64,000 nt of DNA from Bradyrhizobium campsiandrae (GTDB taxonomy: Bacteria > Pseudomonadota > Alphaproteobacteria > Rhizobiales > Xanthobacteraceae), in NCBI RefSeq assembly GCF_014529705.1, contig NZ_JAANIH010000015.1, positions 1-64,000 on the forward strand. Direction: 5' to 3'. A program made the translations under genes and the position numbers. The stretch's first letter is position 1. Each line of letters opens with the position of its first letter. This document shows positions 26,686 to 35,603 of this stretch, in pieces. The notes beneath the pieces were generated by a model. The model was given only the letters and a program-made list of their open reading frames with translations, had not been told where the DNA came from and searched no databases.

Positions 26686-27756
26686 CTACTCGGCAGCTTG
26701 CCCGCGTGACCCCGCCAGAAAGCGCTGCTCCAGGGGCGACAGCGGCGTGGTGAGCGAGCGCATCGGCCATTCCCAGATGATGACCTTGGCGTTGGCCAGG
26801 CTCGCCGGGTTCTTCTCGAGAAGGCCGAGCAGGGCACCTGCAAAGCCGCCTCCAGCCTCGCTCGCTTGCGCAACTTCGCGCGACAGGGCCGCCTGCAAAT
26901 AGTCGGCGAACGCCGAATTCAGCGAGAAGGACGAGCCAGCGAGGATCACGGACGGCTCTGCGGTGTCGTCGAGCAATCCGCCGCTGTGCTGGATATCCGC
27001 CTTCACGTCGCGCTCCTGCTCGGGCGCGGGTGCCAGAGCGGCCGGCGCGTCGGTCAGCCCCGCAAGCCGAACGAGGTCGCCGGTCCTGTCGCGCCATGCT
27101 CCTTCGGATAGTCGGACCTGGTCCTGGCCGGCACCGATAGCAGCGGTGATGGCCTGAGCAGTTCTGTTCGCCGCAAATCGCGCGCCCGATTGATCCCAAT
27201 GCGTATCCAGATGCCAATAGCCGGGACGAGGCCAATCCGGCTTCACGTCAACCACGATCACACCGTCTGTCTGCGAGAGCTCCTTCCGGAAGACGTCCCG
27301 GCGTCGCGATTGGGTTGCCGTCAGGCCGCACAATTGATCTTCGACCTGCTCCGCTTTGTCGGGGATCGGGATCACCACCAGAACCGCACCGAGCTGCTTG
27401 ATCAACCGCACGAGGCGATGGAGCACCTCGGCGCGCATTTTCATGTTCCTGGCATCGGACTTGTCGGCGCCCAGCTCTTCCATGGCGTAGAGCCAGTTGC
27501 CGCATCCGGCGTGAACCTGGCGGCCTGCATCGTGCAGCAAGCGGTATTGCAGGCCAGCCACGGCCCCGTCGAGCGTCGCGCTTCGAGGCACGGCCTTGAA
27601 AATCGCCTTGTCGATGCGCTCCGCGAAATGACCGTTGACCAGATCATTCATGCTCGTCGTTGCCAGGATTTCACCAATGGCCTCCCGGCCTCGCGTCAGG
27701 ACCGCAGCCAGTCCGGCGAAGATCACGGCAACGACGATGAGCGTTCTGACGATCAC
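26686..27756 (-). CDS. AlgJ/AlgX-like SGNH acetyltransferase (second copy)
   Basis: An N-terminal anchor (VRTLIVVAVIFAGLAAVLT), then the AlgJ-type domain with GNWLYAMEEL, VVIPIPDKAEQVE, WHLDTHWDQSG (Asp-x-His dyad) and ILAGSSFSLN (nucleophile block). It should accept acetyl groups from the neighbouring AlgI-like MBOAT and place them on polymer. The GTG at 27756 follows AAAGGA by five bases and begins eight bases after the MBOAT stop, so the two are translationally close. The frame stays open further upstream inside the MBOAT gene, which I reject as a start. It is distinct in sequence from the copy at 24706. Confidence 0.8.
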   Translation of the reverse strand: MIVRTLIVVAVIFAGLAAVLTRGREAIGEILATTSMNDLVNGHFAERIDKAIFKAVPRSATLDGAVAGLQYRLLHDAGRQVHAGCGNWLYAMEELGADKSDARNMKMRAEVLHRLVRLIKQLGAVLVVIPIPDKAEQVEDQLCGLTATQSRRRDVFRKELSQTDGVIVVDVKPDWPRPGYWHLDTHWDQSGARFAANRTAQAITAAIGAGQDQVRLSEGAWRDRTGDLVRLAGLTDAPAALAPAPEQERDVKADIQHSGGLLDDTAEPSVILAGSSFSLNSAFADYLQAALSREVAQASEAGGGFAGALLGLLEKNPASLANAKVIIWEWPMRSLTTPLSPLEQRFLAGSRGQAAE

Positions 27757-27764
27757 GGTATCCT

Positions 27765-29144
27765 TTAGAACTGGAAGTACAGGAAGGGGATCACCGAGCG
27801 GCTCTGCATGGTCCACAGTGAGCATAGCCAGAGCGCAGCGGCCAATTCGAATGGCGGCCGCACGACGAGGCGCCGCGCGAAATTGTCCGGCACGATTGGC
27901 ATGTAGATGACGAGGACACCCAGGCAAAGCGTCAGGAACTCGGTCGGCCGGGCGGCCGCCATCATCGCCGGAGACAGCGCCAGGCCATTCTGCCCCGATA
28001 GGCCAGACATCATCGTTGTCGCGACCTGCCAATCCTGGGCGCGAAACAATAGCCACCCCATCATGACGAAGACGATGGTCAAGAGGTGGGACACAAGGCG
28101 GGGAATCGCCGGCGCTCCGATCGCGCCCCACAATCGCGCGATGATCAGCCCGAGGCCATGCCAGATGCCCCACACCAGGAACGTCCAGCTTGCCCCGTGC
28201 CAGAGGCCGCCGAGCGCCATGGTCACCAGGAGATTGAGATAGGAGCGAACCTTGCCGGAACGGTTGCCCCCGAGCGGAATATACAGATAGTCCCGCAACC
28301 AGCTCGACAGACTGATGTGCCAGCGCCGCCAGAACTCGGTGATAGATCTGCTCAAATAGGGGTTGTCGAAATTTTCCGGAAATTTCAGGCCGACCATCAG
28401 GCCGAGGCCGATCGCCATGCTGCTGTAGCCGGCGAAATCGAAGTACAGATGCAGCGTATAGGCCGTAACGGTCAGGATGACATCGGCTGTGCTCGGGGTC
28501 GGCAGTGCATAGCCGGCATCGACCAGCGGCGCGAGCGTGTCACCGAGCAGCACCTTCTGCGAGAAACCGAGCATGAAGCGGCGCCAGCCTTCGGTGAATT
28601 CCGCCAGATCGAAGGAGCGTGCCTTCAGTCGCTCTGCGACCGACTGGTAGCGCACGACGGGGCCGGCAACGAGATGGCCGAACATGGCCTGGTAGGTCGC
28701 GTAATTGATCAGGCTGGGCTCTGCGGCCACCGTCTTTCGATAGACGTCCACCGAATACGAAATCGCCCCGAAGACGAAGAACGAAAGCCCGATGGGGAGG
28801 GGAACGGGCGTCCAATTGCCGATCGGCGCCCCGAGCGCGATTGCGCTTTCGACGAGGAGGTTGGCGTATTTGAACCAGACCAGGCTCGCGAGTGGAACGA
28901 GAATGGCAGCCAGCAGTGCGGCCCGACGTTCGCGACCGGCGCTTCGGACGATCCAGAGGCCGGACGCCCACGACCAGCAGGCGATGGCGACCAGGAGAGG
29001 CAGGAAGTCGAACCGCCACCAGCCGTAGAAGATCAGGCTGAAAAGAAGGATGGTGAGATTTCGAAAAGCGGAGGGAACGACCGCGTAGGCGAGCAGAAAC
29101 ACGGGAAGAAAGAGAAAGACAAAGGAGTCGCTGACGAACACCAT
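27765..29144 (-). CDS. AlgI-like MBOAT O-acyltransferase
   Basis: A polytopic membrane protein with the MBOAT hallmarks: RRWHISLSSWLRDYLYIPLGGNR and the catalytic-His block GGLWHGASWTFLVWGIWHG. The start MVFVSDSFVFLFLPVFL is typical of AlgI/DltB-like proteins; I use the ATG at 29144 rather than an in-frame start at 29195. It should carry acetyl groups across the inner membrane for polysaccharide O-acetylation. It heads the pair with the AlgJ-like gene and follows the AlgF-like gene by 123 bases on the same strand. Confidence 0.9.
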   Translation of the reverse strand: MVFVSDSFVFLFLPVFLLAYAVVPSAFRNLTILLFSLIFYGWWRFDFLPLLVAIACWSWASGLWIVRSAGRERRAALLAAILVPLASLVWFKYANLLVESAIALGAPIGNWTPVPLPIGLSFFVFGAISYSVDVYRKTVAAEPSLINYATYQAMFGHLVAGPVVRYQSVAERLKARSFDLAEFTEGWRRFMLGFSQKVLLGDTLAPLVDAGYALPTPSTADVILTVTAYTLHLYFDFAGYSSMAIGLGLMVGLKFPENFDNPYLSRSITEFWRRWHISLSSWLRDYLYIPLGGNRSGKVRSYLNLLVTMALGGLWHGASWTFLVWGIWHGLGLIIARLWGAIGAPAIPRLVSHLLTIVFVMMGWLLFRAQDWQVATTMMSGLSGQNGLALSPAMMAAARPTEFLTLCLGVLVIYMPIVPDNFARRLVVRPPFELAAALWLCSLWTMQSRSVIPFLYFQF

Positions 29145-29267
29145 CGGCGCGCAATCTAGGCCGTGATCCGGGCCCGAGCGGCCGCGTCGATGCAAAGCGT
29201 GCGGAAGCGCTCCGAGACGGTCATCGACGGAAACATGACGCGGGATGCTGTTTCATCTCGTTGCGCC

Positions 29268-29978
29268 CTAGCGTTCGCGAAAGGTCTCGGTCTCATCCTG
29301 TTGGCCGGCGAGGCTCAGTCGGTCGGCCCCCTTGCGAAGGAAGATGCTGTAAGAGTCGCCTGCGCGGAGTTGGGGCAGAATCATCTGCGCTGCGCCGCCT
29401 TCGCCGCACGAACCCTCGAGCTTTGCGGTCACGGGATTGATGGTCCGCGCCTGCACGGATTCGAAGGGAGCTTGATCGAAGATCGTCGGACCATCGGATA
29501 GCTTCAGCGTCGCCGTGCAGCCGGAAACGAGATTGAAGAAGCGCAGCCTGGCCTTGAGCCCGTCGCCGGCGCTCTGGCCTTCATCGATGGCGTGAGCGCT
29601 CCATGCAGCCCCCGTCTTGGCGATCGCCAGGGTGAGATAGGCGTCGGGGCGCGGCGCGATCGGTCCGGAAATCGTCGAACCATCGACAGTCAGGTTCAAG
29701 GCACGGCCGCCCGGAACCGCGCGATAGGAGCTGGCCGTTGCCCGCTCGCCGATCGGCAGATCGCGCGCGTCGATCTGAACCCGCGGCATGTCGCCCTCAA
29801 CCATGACGACGACCCGGACGAATGCATAGCCCGGCGGCGGCTTGGCCGCGTACAGGCGGCCGATGTCCTGCGCGTGAGTCTGGGAAGCTGCAATCCCGCT
29901 GAGCGCCACGATCAACGCTCCAAGGCAGGCCAGCAGGTCACGACGGCAGCCGGAAAAATCTGGGATAGGAGCCATCAT
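29268..29978 (-). CDS. AlgF-like periplasmic O-acetylation protein
   Basis: Signal peptide (LLACLGALIVALSGIAASQTHA) followed by DIGRLYAAKPPPGYAFVRVV, the beginning typical of AlgF, an accessory protein for alginate O-acetylation. The rest is beta-rich with two cysteines (VSGCTATL and GSCGEGG). I choose the double ATG at 29978/29975, since earlier starts would bury the signal peptide. It stands upstream of the MBOAT gene on the same strand. Similarity to AlgF is by motif and context; length (236 aa) is close to the family. Confidence 0.7.
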   Translation of the reverse strand: MMAPIPDFSGCRRDLLACLGALIVALSGIAASQTHAQDIGRLYAAKPPPGYAFVRVVVMVEGDMPRVQIDARDLPIGERATASSYRAVPGGRALNLTVDGSTISGPIAPRPDAYLTLAIAKTGAAWSAHAIDEGQSAGDGLKARLRFFNLVSGCTATLKLSDGPTIFDQAPFESVQARTINPVTAKLEGSCGEGGAAQMILPQLRAGDSYSIFLRKGADRLSLAGQQDETETFRER

Positions 29979-30263
29979 CGGGTCTGTAGGGGCGGACGAG
30001 GGCTGGCTACATAGCATGTCGCTCATGCCCCGGAAATCCGCGCCGATGGTGTCGTACCAAGCATGGCAAACGGAATTGGTTAGCGGAGGGTCCATCGAGC
30101 TCTGCGACGCCGGCGACTCGGATGTTAGCTTCGAGGGTCGGAATAGTCTTGGGGCCGACGCTGACGGGTGGTCCGCTCAGTTCGCGGTCTTGTTCTGCGG
30201 AGCAGAGACCGGTAAAATCATTTACCATGTCAAGAACTGGGCAGGTCAATGGGGGACAAGACG

Positions 30264-30548
30264 ATGCTGAAGCTGGTCGGGGCGTTTGCCGGTCTTTCGA
30301 TGCTGGTTGCTGGCGGGGCATCCGCGGCGCCGCTCCTGGTGCAAAATCCCGCGTCCCCCTCGGATCCGGTTTTGCAACAGGTCAAGGTCGTCTGCGCCGA
30401 AGACGGCCGTTGCTACCGTCCTCCCGTACGTAAGCCTGTTGCACGCTGGGTGTATGGCGATGGCAATTTCTACGGCCCTTATGACGGACCGGGCTATTAT
30501 GGAAGTCCGCGACTGCGCTATCGGGTCTTCCCATATTTCTGGTGGTAG
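30264..30548 (+). CDS. Small secreted hypothetical protein
   Basis: A 94-residue product with a clear signal peptide (LKLVGAFAGLSMLVAGGASA), a short region with two cysteines (VVCAEDGRCY), and a Tyr/Gly/Pro/Trp-rich end (GDGNFYGPYDGPGYYGS, ending FPYFWW). Such tails are common in small exported rhizobial proteins of unknown role. GGGGACAAG precedes the ATG at 30264, which I prefer over the in-frame ATG at 30249. Divergent from the AlgF-like gene. Confidence 0.65.
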   Translation: MLKLVGAFAGLSMLVAGGASAAPLLVQNPASPSDPVLQQVKVVCAEDGRCYRPPVRKPVARWVYGDGNFYGPYDGPGYYGSPRLRYRVFPYFWW

Positions 30549-30621
30549 TCGAGGGCCGTCCGGCTCATGATCTGAACATCGGAGCGCCCGTCCGGTTGGC
30601 GCTCAATGCAGGAGGTCTTCG

Positions 30622-31302
30622 ATGATCGGCTTGTTTTCCATGCAAAAGGTGCCGTTCGGTGGCGCTGCCATTTGTGCGGCTGTGGTCTGCGTGAGCTTGC
30701 AGTGTACGACCCCTGCGATGGCTGCGGAGGGGACGCCGGCCGCCTCGGCCTCGGCAAGCGCTCCGTCGACGCCTTTGAACGATTTTCGCAATCAACTCGG
30801 CGATGTCCGCAAGAGCCTTGAGGGCGTGAACGCGAGGATCGAGGAAAAGGCCCGGACGATCGAGTCTCTGTCCAAGCCCGATGCTGCGAAACAGCAGGTC
30901 GAAGAGCTCCAGGCCTTGATCTCGCAGACCCTAAGTCTCGTGGCGGACAACGGTGAGATTGCCCGGCTCGGCGCTCGGGCGCTCGAATATGCTCGCTCCA
31001 AGCAGGAGCAGATGCGCAACGACACCAAATTCACGCCGGCAGAACGTTCGGCCCTGCAGAAGCGCTGGGATCAGAACGTCGCCGAGATGGTCAAGGCGAC
31101 GGACGAGCTTGCCAAGGCCAGCGGCGAATTTGCGCAGCTCCTGAAGACCGTGCAGACCCGGCGCGATTATGCCGCCGAAGTGCTCGAGGTTGAGAATGCC
31201 GACGAGATGGTCAGGGTCGTGCGCAATCTCGCCGGCGAGGTACGGGGAGCCTCGGAAGGGTTGAAGCTTTTCATCCGCAGCCTCACACCGCCGGAATCAT
31301 GA
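30622..31302 (+). CDS. Exported helical hypothetical protein
   Basis: 226 residues with a signal peptide (AAICAAVVCVSLQCTTPAMA), an Ala/Ser-rich linker and then a long predicted coiled coil (FRNQLGDVRKSLEGVNARIEEKARTIE onward) ending at KLFIRSLTPPES. A perfect GGAGGT lies five bases before the ATG. The next gene overlaps its stop by four bases (ATGA), so both are translated together. No family recognised; a periplasmic scaffold or adaptor would fit the shape. Confidence 0.75.
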   Translation: MIGLFSMQKVPFGGAAICAAVVCVSLQCTTPAMAAEGTPAASASASAPSTPLNDFRNQLGDVRKSLEGVNARIEEKARTIESLSKPDAAKQQVEELQALISQTLSLVADNGEIARLGARALEYARSKQEQMRNDTKFTPAERSALQKRWDQNVAEMVKATDELAKASGEFAQLLKTVQTRRDYAAEVLEVENADEMVRVVRNLAGEVRGASEGLKLFIRSLTPPES

Positions 31303-31640
31303 CGCTGAGGTCAGCCCCGGCCGTCCTGGTCTTGATCTTGGTTTGGGTTGCATTGGGATTGGCTGGCTGCGACTTTCGTGAGGAAACCGGCTTCGTCGAG
31401 GTGAAGAAGAGCTTTGCCAATCTGGCCGCCGGCGACACGCTGATGCTGAATGCAACGGCACTCGATCTCGGCACCCGCAGCAGTCTTGTCGTCCAGCAGC
31501 CAACCGGCACCGCCAGTCTGCAGGTCAGGCGGGGGGACGCCAGCCGAAAGCTCTGCGAATTCCCGGTCCGAAAGAACCGGGTGGTGACGGTGACCCTGGC
31601 GGCGGCAAATGGCGCGCTTCGCTGCTCGGTCCAGTCGTGA
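31299..31640 (+). CDS. Small lipoprotein, hypothetical
   Basis: 113 residues: signal peptide ending in the lipobox LGLAGC, then a beta-type domain (FVEVKKSFANLAAGDTLMLN, VVTVTLAAANGALRCSVQ) with two further cysteines (KLCEF and LRCSV) that could pair. It overlaps the previous gene by ATGA. The two encode a helical exported protein and a lipoprotein, possibly a complex. Function not recognised. Confidence 0.72.
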   Translation: MTLRSAPAVLVLILVWVALGLAGCDFREETGFVEVKKSFANLAAGDTLMLNATALDLGTRSSLVVQQPTGTASLQVRRGDASRKLCEFPVRKNRVVTVTLAAANGALRCSVQS

Positions 31641-31985
31641 GCCGAATCGATAGGGCCTGACATCCCGGCGCTGCTCCACGCGGCGGGGTGGGATATCGGC
31701 ATGGGTGAAGCCCGCATCGGCGGGGACCCTGGTTGATCCCGCGTCCGGTCGCGATGGACCTGTCCGGTCGAGATAACAGCTCCGTATTTATTCGACCATT
31801 GACCGGGATTAAAAAATCGAGAAAAATGACAAATTATTTAAACCGTGCTTTATTTCCTTCGGCAAGGAGATCGGTGCTGGCAGGTGACACGTCGGAGCGG
31901 AACGCTCGGTATTGTGCGACCCTGCCGAACATTCCTTTGGGCCACCGAGCCTCGATTCCTCGCCGGATCCTCGTAGGGGCAGCCT
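31641..31985 (+). other. Intergenic region, nothing specific seen
   Basis: 345 bases without a convincing gene. An AT-rich part at about 31,790-31,860 may be a promoter region for the next small gene, but I found no clear consensus. Confidence 0.4.
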
Positions 31986-32192
31986 ATGGGCCGAGCAGAA
32001 GTTCATCTTTCCGACTTGCGGCGCCTGCAGCAGGCGCTGGAAAACATCGCGTCCGACCTCGACGAAATCGAAGGGCGCTCGCATGCGCGCCTCCGCGACC
32101 TCGCCAAGGATCTTTATGACAGCCCTACGCGCAGCCTCGAAGCCTGCATGTCCAACTTCGAAATTGCGGTACGGGGCCGCTTGGCGAATTAA
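31986..32192 (+). CDS. Small hypothetical protein, helical
   Basis: 68 residues, no signal peptide, predicted to be mainly helical with many charged residues (DLRRLQQALENIASDLDEIEG, LRDLAKDLYDSP). AGGGGCAG lies just before the ATG. It has no recognised family. It precedes the LuxR-type regulator in the same direction by about 135 bases. Size and composition resemble small regulatory or scaffold proteins, but that is only an impression. Confidence 0.5.
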   Translation: MGRAEVHLSDLRRLQQALENIASDLDEIEGRSHARLRDLAKDLYDSPTRSLEACMSNFEIAVRGRLAN

Positions 32193-32328
32193 GGCGATTT
32201 GTTTTGGATGTTGGCGCGAGCGGGCGTGAGCTGCATTGGCCGACGCGGACGCAATCTAGCGATTCCGTCAGATTCCCCCTCGGTTGGGCCATGCTACCCT
32301 TGGAGGGCGAGGAATAGGCCAGGCCAGC

Positions 32329-32940
32329 ATGAACTTTGCCACCAGGACCCTGCTGTTTGTGGATGATCATCCGATCTATCGGGACGGCCTTCAGCAAGCA
32401 GTGAAGGGTGCGGTGCCCGATCTGCGTGTCCTGATCGCGGACGGCGTCGGCTCCGCCTGGGATCTGCTTCAGAGCAGCTGCGACGTTGACCTTTGCCTGG
32501 CGGACTACCGGCTTGGCGATGGCGATGGTCTGTCGCTGATTGCACGCGTTCGCGGCAGCTATCCTGACACGGCCATCGGCCTTCTCTGTGCCGATCCGTC
32601 CCCGGAGGTCGTCATGCGCGTGAAGGCGATGGGCGGAGTGGCGTGCCTGTCCAAGGATCGCGACATCGAAGCGCTTTCCCTTGCTCTTGAGGAAGTGTTC
32701 GCCGGCGGGACAGTGTTCGACGACATGCCGCTTCCGGCGTCCCATTTCCGCACGCTGTCGATTCGCCGGCGAGAAATATTGCTGCTTGCTGCGACCGGTC
32801 TTCTCGACAAGCAGATCGGCGATCGACTCGGCATTTCCGAGAGCACCGTGCGGAATCATTGGCATCACATCTTCGCAACGCTCGGTGCAGGCAACCGCAC
32901 CGAGGCCGTGTTCAAGGCGACCAGATCGGGGTTCATCTGA
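32329..32940 (+). CDS. LuxR/NarL-family response regulator
   Basis: Receiver domain (LLFVDDHPIYRDGLQQAV; phosphoacceptor in LCLADYRLGDGDG; Lys in ACLSKD) followed by a C-terminal LuxR helix-turn-helix (LSIRRREILLLAATGLLDKQIGDRLGISESTVRNHWHHIF). 203 residues from the ATG at 32329. The hybrid sensor kinase gene starts within or just after its end, so the two form a two-component pair. Position among exopolysaccharide genes suggests control of that locus; targets unknown. Confidence 0.85.
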   Translation: MNFATRTLLFVDDHPIYRDGLQQAVKGAVPDLRVLIADGVGSAWDLLQSSCDVDLCLADYRLGDGDGLSLIARVRGSYPDTAIGLLCADPSPEVVMRVKAMGGVACLSKDRDIEALSLALEEVFAGGTVFDDMPLPASHFRTLSIRRREILLLAATGLLDKQIGDRLGISESTVRNHWHHIFATLGAGNRTEAVFKATRSGFI

Positions 32941-34718
32941 AGACGTCGGTTCAAGGTGCGACGGAGCGCTCCAGGCTCGTCAGAGCTGGCCGTATCCGCG
33001 CGTTGTACCGGTCCTATACGAGCAGGGTTCTGGTCGTCGGTGCATCGACGATGGGGGCCGTGCTGGTCGGCGTGCTGAGCACTCTGCTCGGCGGGGCCCC
33101 GCCGCTCCGCGCGGCGGCTTGGATCGGCGTCGTGGCAGCTGCGGATGTCGCGCTCTCGGTGCTGGATCGCCGATTTCGGGACGCCGATCCGAACGACGAC
33201 GATCTGCCCTATTGGGCCTGGGCCCGAACGGTCGCCTTGGGTCTGCGGGCTCTCTCCTGGGGTCTTTGTCTTCCTCTCATCCAGCAGCCCGATGATCTCG
33301 GCTCCCTGATCATCCCGGCCTGGGGTCTGATCAATCTCATGGCGGCGTCGGCCTATACGGCCGGCCCGTTTTTTCCGTGTCTGCTGGCAACGACGCTCGG
33401 CGGCATCGTTCCGGCGGTCGCCTGGCTCGCGCTGCAGAATTCGGACGCCAGCCGATTGGCCGCGATGCTGCTGGTTCTCGCCATTCCCTTCATTGCTTTC
33501 ATCGGCAGGATGGGGTGGCGCAATGTGGGCGCGCTGATCGAGGCGAGGCTGGATCTGGCGAGCGCGCTCGAACAGCAGAGCCGTCAAATGGCGATCGTCG
33601 AAGATGCGATGAGCGAGAGGACACGCTTCTTCTCGGCGGCAAGCCATGATCTGCGGCAGCCTCTCCAGGCGTTGGGCTTCTACGCCTCGCTGTTGATGAC
33701 GTCGACGGACGATGCCGCGCGCCGCGACGTCATCGGCAAGCTTTCGGAATGCGCAGCCAACCTCGATCGCCAATTTGCCGCGATCCTGGGCGTGGCGGAA
33801 GCAGAGGCGGCGTCACGCCGGGCGGCCGTCGCGCCAACCGGGCTGCAAGGAATATTCGAGCGGGTCGCTGTCAGTATTCGGCCGGAGGCGGCCCTGAAGG
33901 GATTGTCGTTGCGGATCGTTCCGACGCGACGCTGGGCGGCGGTCGCCCCCGAACTCCTCGAGCGCGTCCTGGTCAATCTCCTGGCCAACGCCGTTCGCTA
34001 TACGCGACGGGGCGGCGTCCTCATCGGAGTGCGTCCACGGGGCTCCAACCTCGAGATCTGGGTCGTCGACACCGGCATTGGCATCTCTGCCGAGCACAGG
34101 GCTCGGATATTCGACGAATTCTACCAGATCGAGAACCCAGCGCGCAGCCGCGAACGCGGCTTCGGGCTCGGCCTTGCGATCGTGCGACGGCTTTGCGGCA
34201 GCATGCATTGGGCGCTCCATTGCCGCTCGAAGGTTGGTCGGGGCAGCATCTTCTCGGTGGCCGTGCCAGCGGCGGCCGCCCTTCTGCCGGCCGATGTTGT
34301 CGCGGAATCCCCTTCCGAGGCACCCGGAGTGGCTGCCAGAGCAGTGATGTTGATCGACGACGATCCGTCGGTCCGCGACGCCATGAGCCGCGTGATTGCG
34401 GGCTGGGGGGTCAAGGTGGTCGACCATGCATCCAGCGCAGTTGCGCTGGAGCATCTCGCCGCGAGCGCCGAGGGCACCTCCTGGCTTGTGCTGATCGACT
34501 ACCGACTGGACGAGCGCGAAAACGGTTTGGATGTCGCTCGGAAAATCCGCGCCACATGGAAGAAGACCGTCGATGTCGTCTTGATGACGGCCGAGACGAA
34601 CGCCGACATCTTTGAAGAAGCCGGCGAGTGCGGAATCCCGGTTTTGCGCAAACCGATCAAGCCCATCCGGCTCCGTGCGCTCGTCACCGCACCTGCATTG
34701 GGGGCAGGGGGCGGGTAG
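32859..34718 (+). CDS. Hybrid sensor histidine kinase with C-terminal receiver
   Basis: An N-terminal membrane region with about six segments (VLVVGASTMGAVLVGVLS to AAMLLVLAIPFIAFIG), a HisKA domain with the phosphorylated His in SAASHDLRQPLQALGF, an HATPase domain (LLANAVRYTRRG; VVDTGIGIS; GFGLGLAIVRRL) and a receiver domain (VMLIDDDPSVRDAMSR; VLIDYRLDE; LRKPIKP). The start is uncertain: TTG at 32859 overlaps the regulator by 82 bases, TTG at 33003 is the next in-frame choice, and there is no ATG or GTG between. The kinase probably feeds the preceding regulator. Confidence 0.82.
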   Translation: MASHLRNARCRQPHRGRVQGDQIGVHLKTSVQGATERSRLVRAGRIRALYRSYTSRVLVVGASTMGAVLVGVLSTLLGGAPPLRAAAWIGVVAAADVALSVLDRRFRDADPNDDDLPYWAWARTVALGLRALSWGLCLPLIQQPDDLGSLIIPAWGLINLMAASAYTAGPFFPCLLATTLGGIVPAVAWLALQNSDASRLAAMLLVLAIPFIAFIGRMGWRNVGALIEARLDLASALEQQSRQMAIVEDAMSERTRFFSAASHDLRQPLQALGFYASLLMTSTDDAARRDVIGKLSECAANLDRQFAAILGVAEAEAASRRAAVAPTGLQGIFERVAVSIRPEAALKGLSLRIVPTRRWAAVAPELLERVLVNLLANAVRYTRRGGVLIGVRPRGSNLEIWVVDTGIGISAEHRARIFDEFYQIENPARSRERGFGLGLAIVRRLCGSMHWALHCRSKVGRGSIFSVAVPAAAALLPADVVAESPSEAPGVAARAVMLIDDDPSVRDAMSRVIAGWGVKVVDHASSAVALEHLAASAEGTSWLVLIDYRLDERENGLDVARKIRATWKKTVDVVLMTAETNADIFEEAGECGIPVLRKPIKPIRLRALVTAPALGAGGG

Positions 34719-34846
34719 TTCCGCGCCTTCCGGCGATTGGCCGATCTGTCGATACCGATAGATATCCGTCTCGATCACATCCGGGCATGTTTCGGCATCG
34801 ACACCGTTGGGTGTTCGGGATGTTGGATTTGACGAGGAGATATATT

Positions 34847-35575
34847 GTGGCCAGGATTCGCAAATACATACTCGTATTAGCTTCGCTGCTTGCGGCCGGT
34901 GCGGGGAGCGAGGCGTGGGCTTCAACGGCCCTGAGCAGTCCCTATTACATCAGTTACAACGTCAACGGCCTGCAATATCAGGTCGACAATATTGTTCTGT
35001 TCGAGCAAACCGCCAATTCGTCCGGGCTGACCTGGGCCTTCAGCGCACCGGCCGGAAGCTCGACCATCACCGATCCCTTCACCAAATACGATCCGATCAC
35101 GTCGACGTTCTTGATGGGAACGGCATCGAATTTGCCGGGAGATCCACCCGGGCAGGATCATCTTGTACTGTTTACAAGTTCGACGTTTGCGCAGTCCGCT
35201 CAGAACATCGCTTTTGGCACGTTGTTTCCCGATGTTCTCGAGACGACCTTCGTCTCGACCCTGCGGGATTATTTCAGATCCGGCCCTGGCGGTCTGCCCC
35301 CGAGTGATCCCCAGTACAACTTCCTGTTCGGGTTTGCGTCGGAGTATGGGACCGCGTCCCCGATCGAGGGCCAGTCACCGATCGCATTCGACCCTGGTGG
35401 TACTTTCCAGGCCATCGCGTTCTCCAACGGACAGGTCATCAGTGATCCCGGCACCGTGACCTTGACCGCTGCCGTGCCCGAACCGTCGACTTGGGCGATG
35501 CTGCTGCTGGGGTTCGCCGGATTGGGGATGCTCGCCGTTCGGCGCAAAACGGCGCCGTCTTGTTGCGTGGCCTGA
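34847..35575 (+). CDS. PEPxxWA-CTERM sorted protein (GTG start)
   Basis: A 242-residue exported protein whose start is set by AGGAGA six bases before a GTG (34847): signal peptide ARIRKYILVLASLLAAGA, Ser/Thr/Pro-rich body, and tail [19 protein letters not shown] followed by VRRKT. An ATG 27 bases earlier is in frame but lacks that spacing. The end (APSCCVA) carries a Cys pair after the basic stretch. A terminator follows about 30 bases later. It lies downstream of the hybrid kinase and before the sugar transferase. Body domain not recognised. Confidence 0.84.
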   Translation: MARIRKYILVLASLLAAGAGSEAWASTALSSPYYISYNVNGLQYQVDNIVLFEQTANSSGLTWAFSAPAGSSTITDPFTKYDPITSTFLMGTASNLPGDPPGQDHLVLFTSSTFAQSAQNIAFGTLFPDVLETTFVSTLRDYFRSGPGGLPPSDPQYNFLFGFASEYGTASPIEGQSPIAFDPGGTFQAIAFSNGQVISDPGTVTLTAAVPEPSTWAMLLLGFAGLGMLAVRRKTAPSCCVA

Positions 35576-35603
35576 AGGCTGAAAACCGCGTCCAGCGAAT
35601 CAA

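Noticed and set aside
27757..28173. Upstream extension of the second AlgJ-like gene inside the MBOAT gene
   Set aside because: The GTG at 27756 has its own ribosome-binding site just after the MBOAT stop; the extension would double-use MBOAT coding DNA.
28086..29159. Open frame of 357 residues on the plus strand
   Set aside because: Antisense to the AlgI-like MBOAT gene; arginine-rich with no fold signal.
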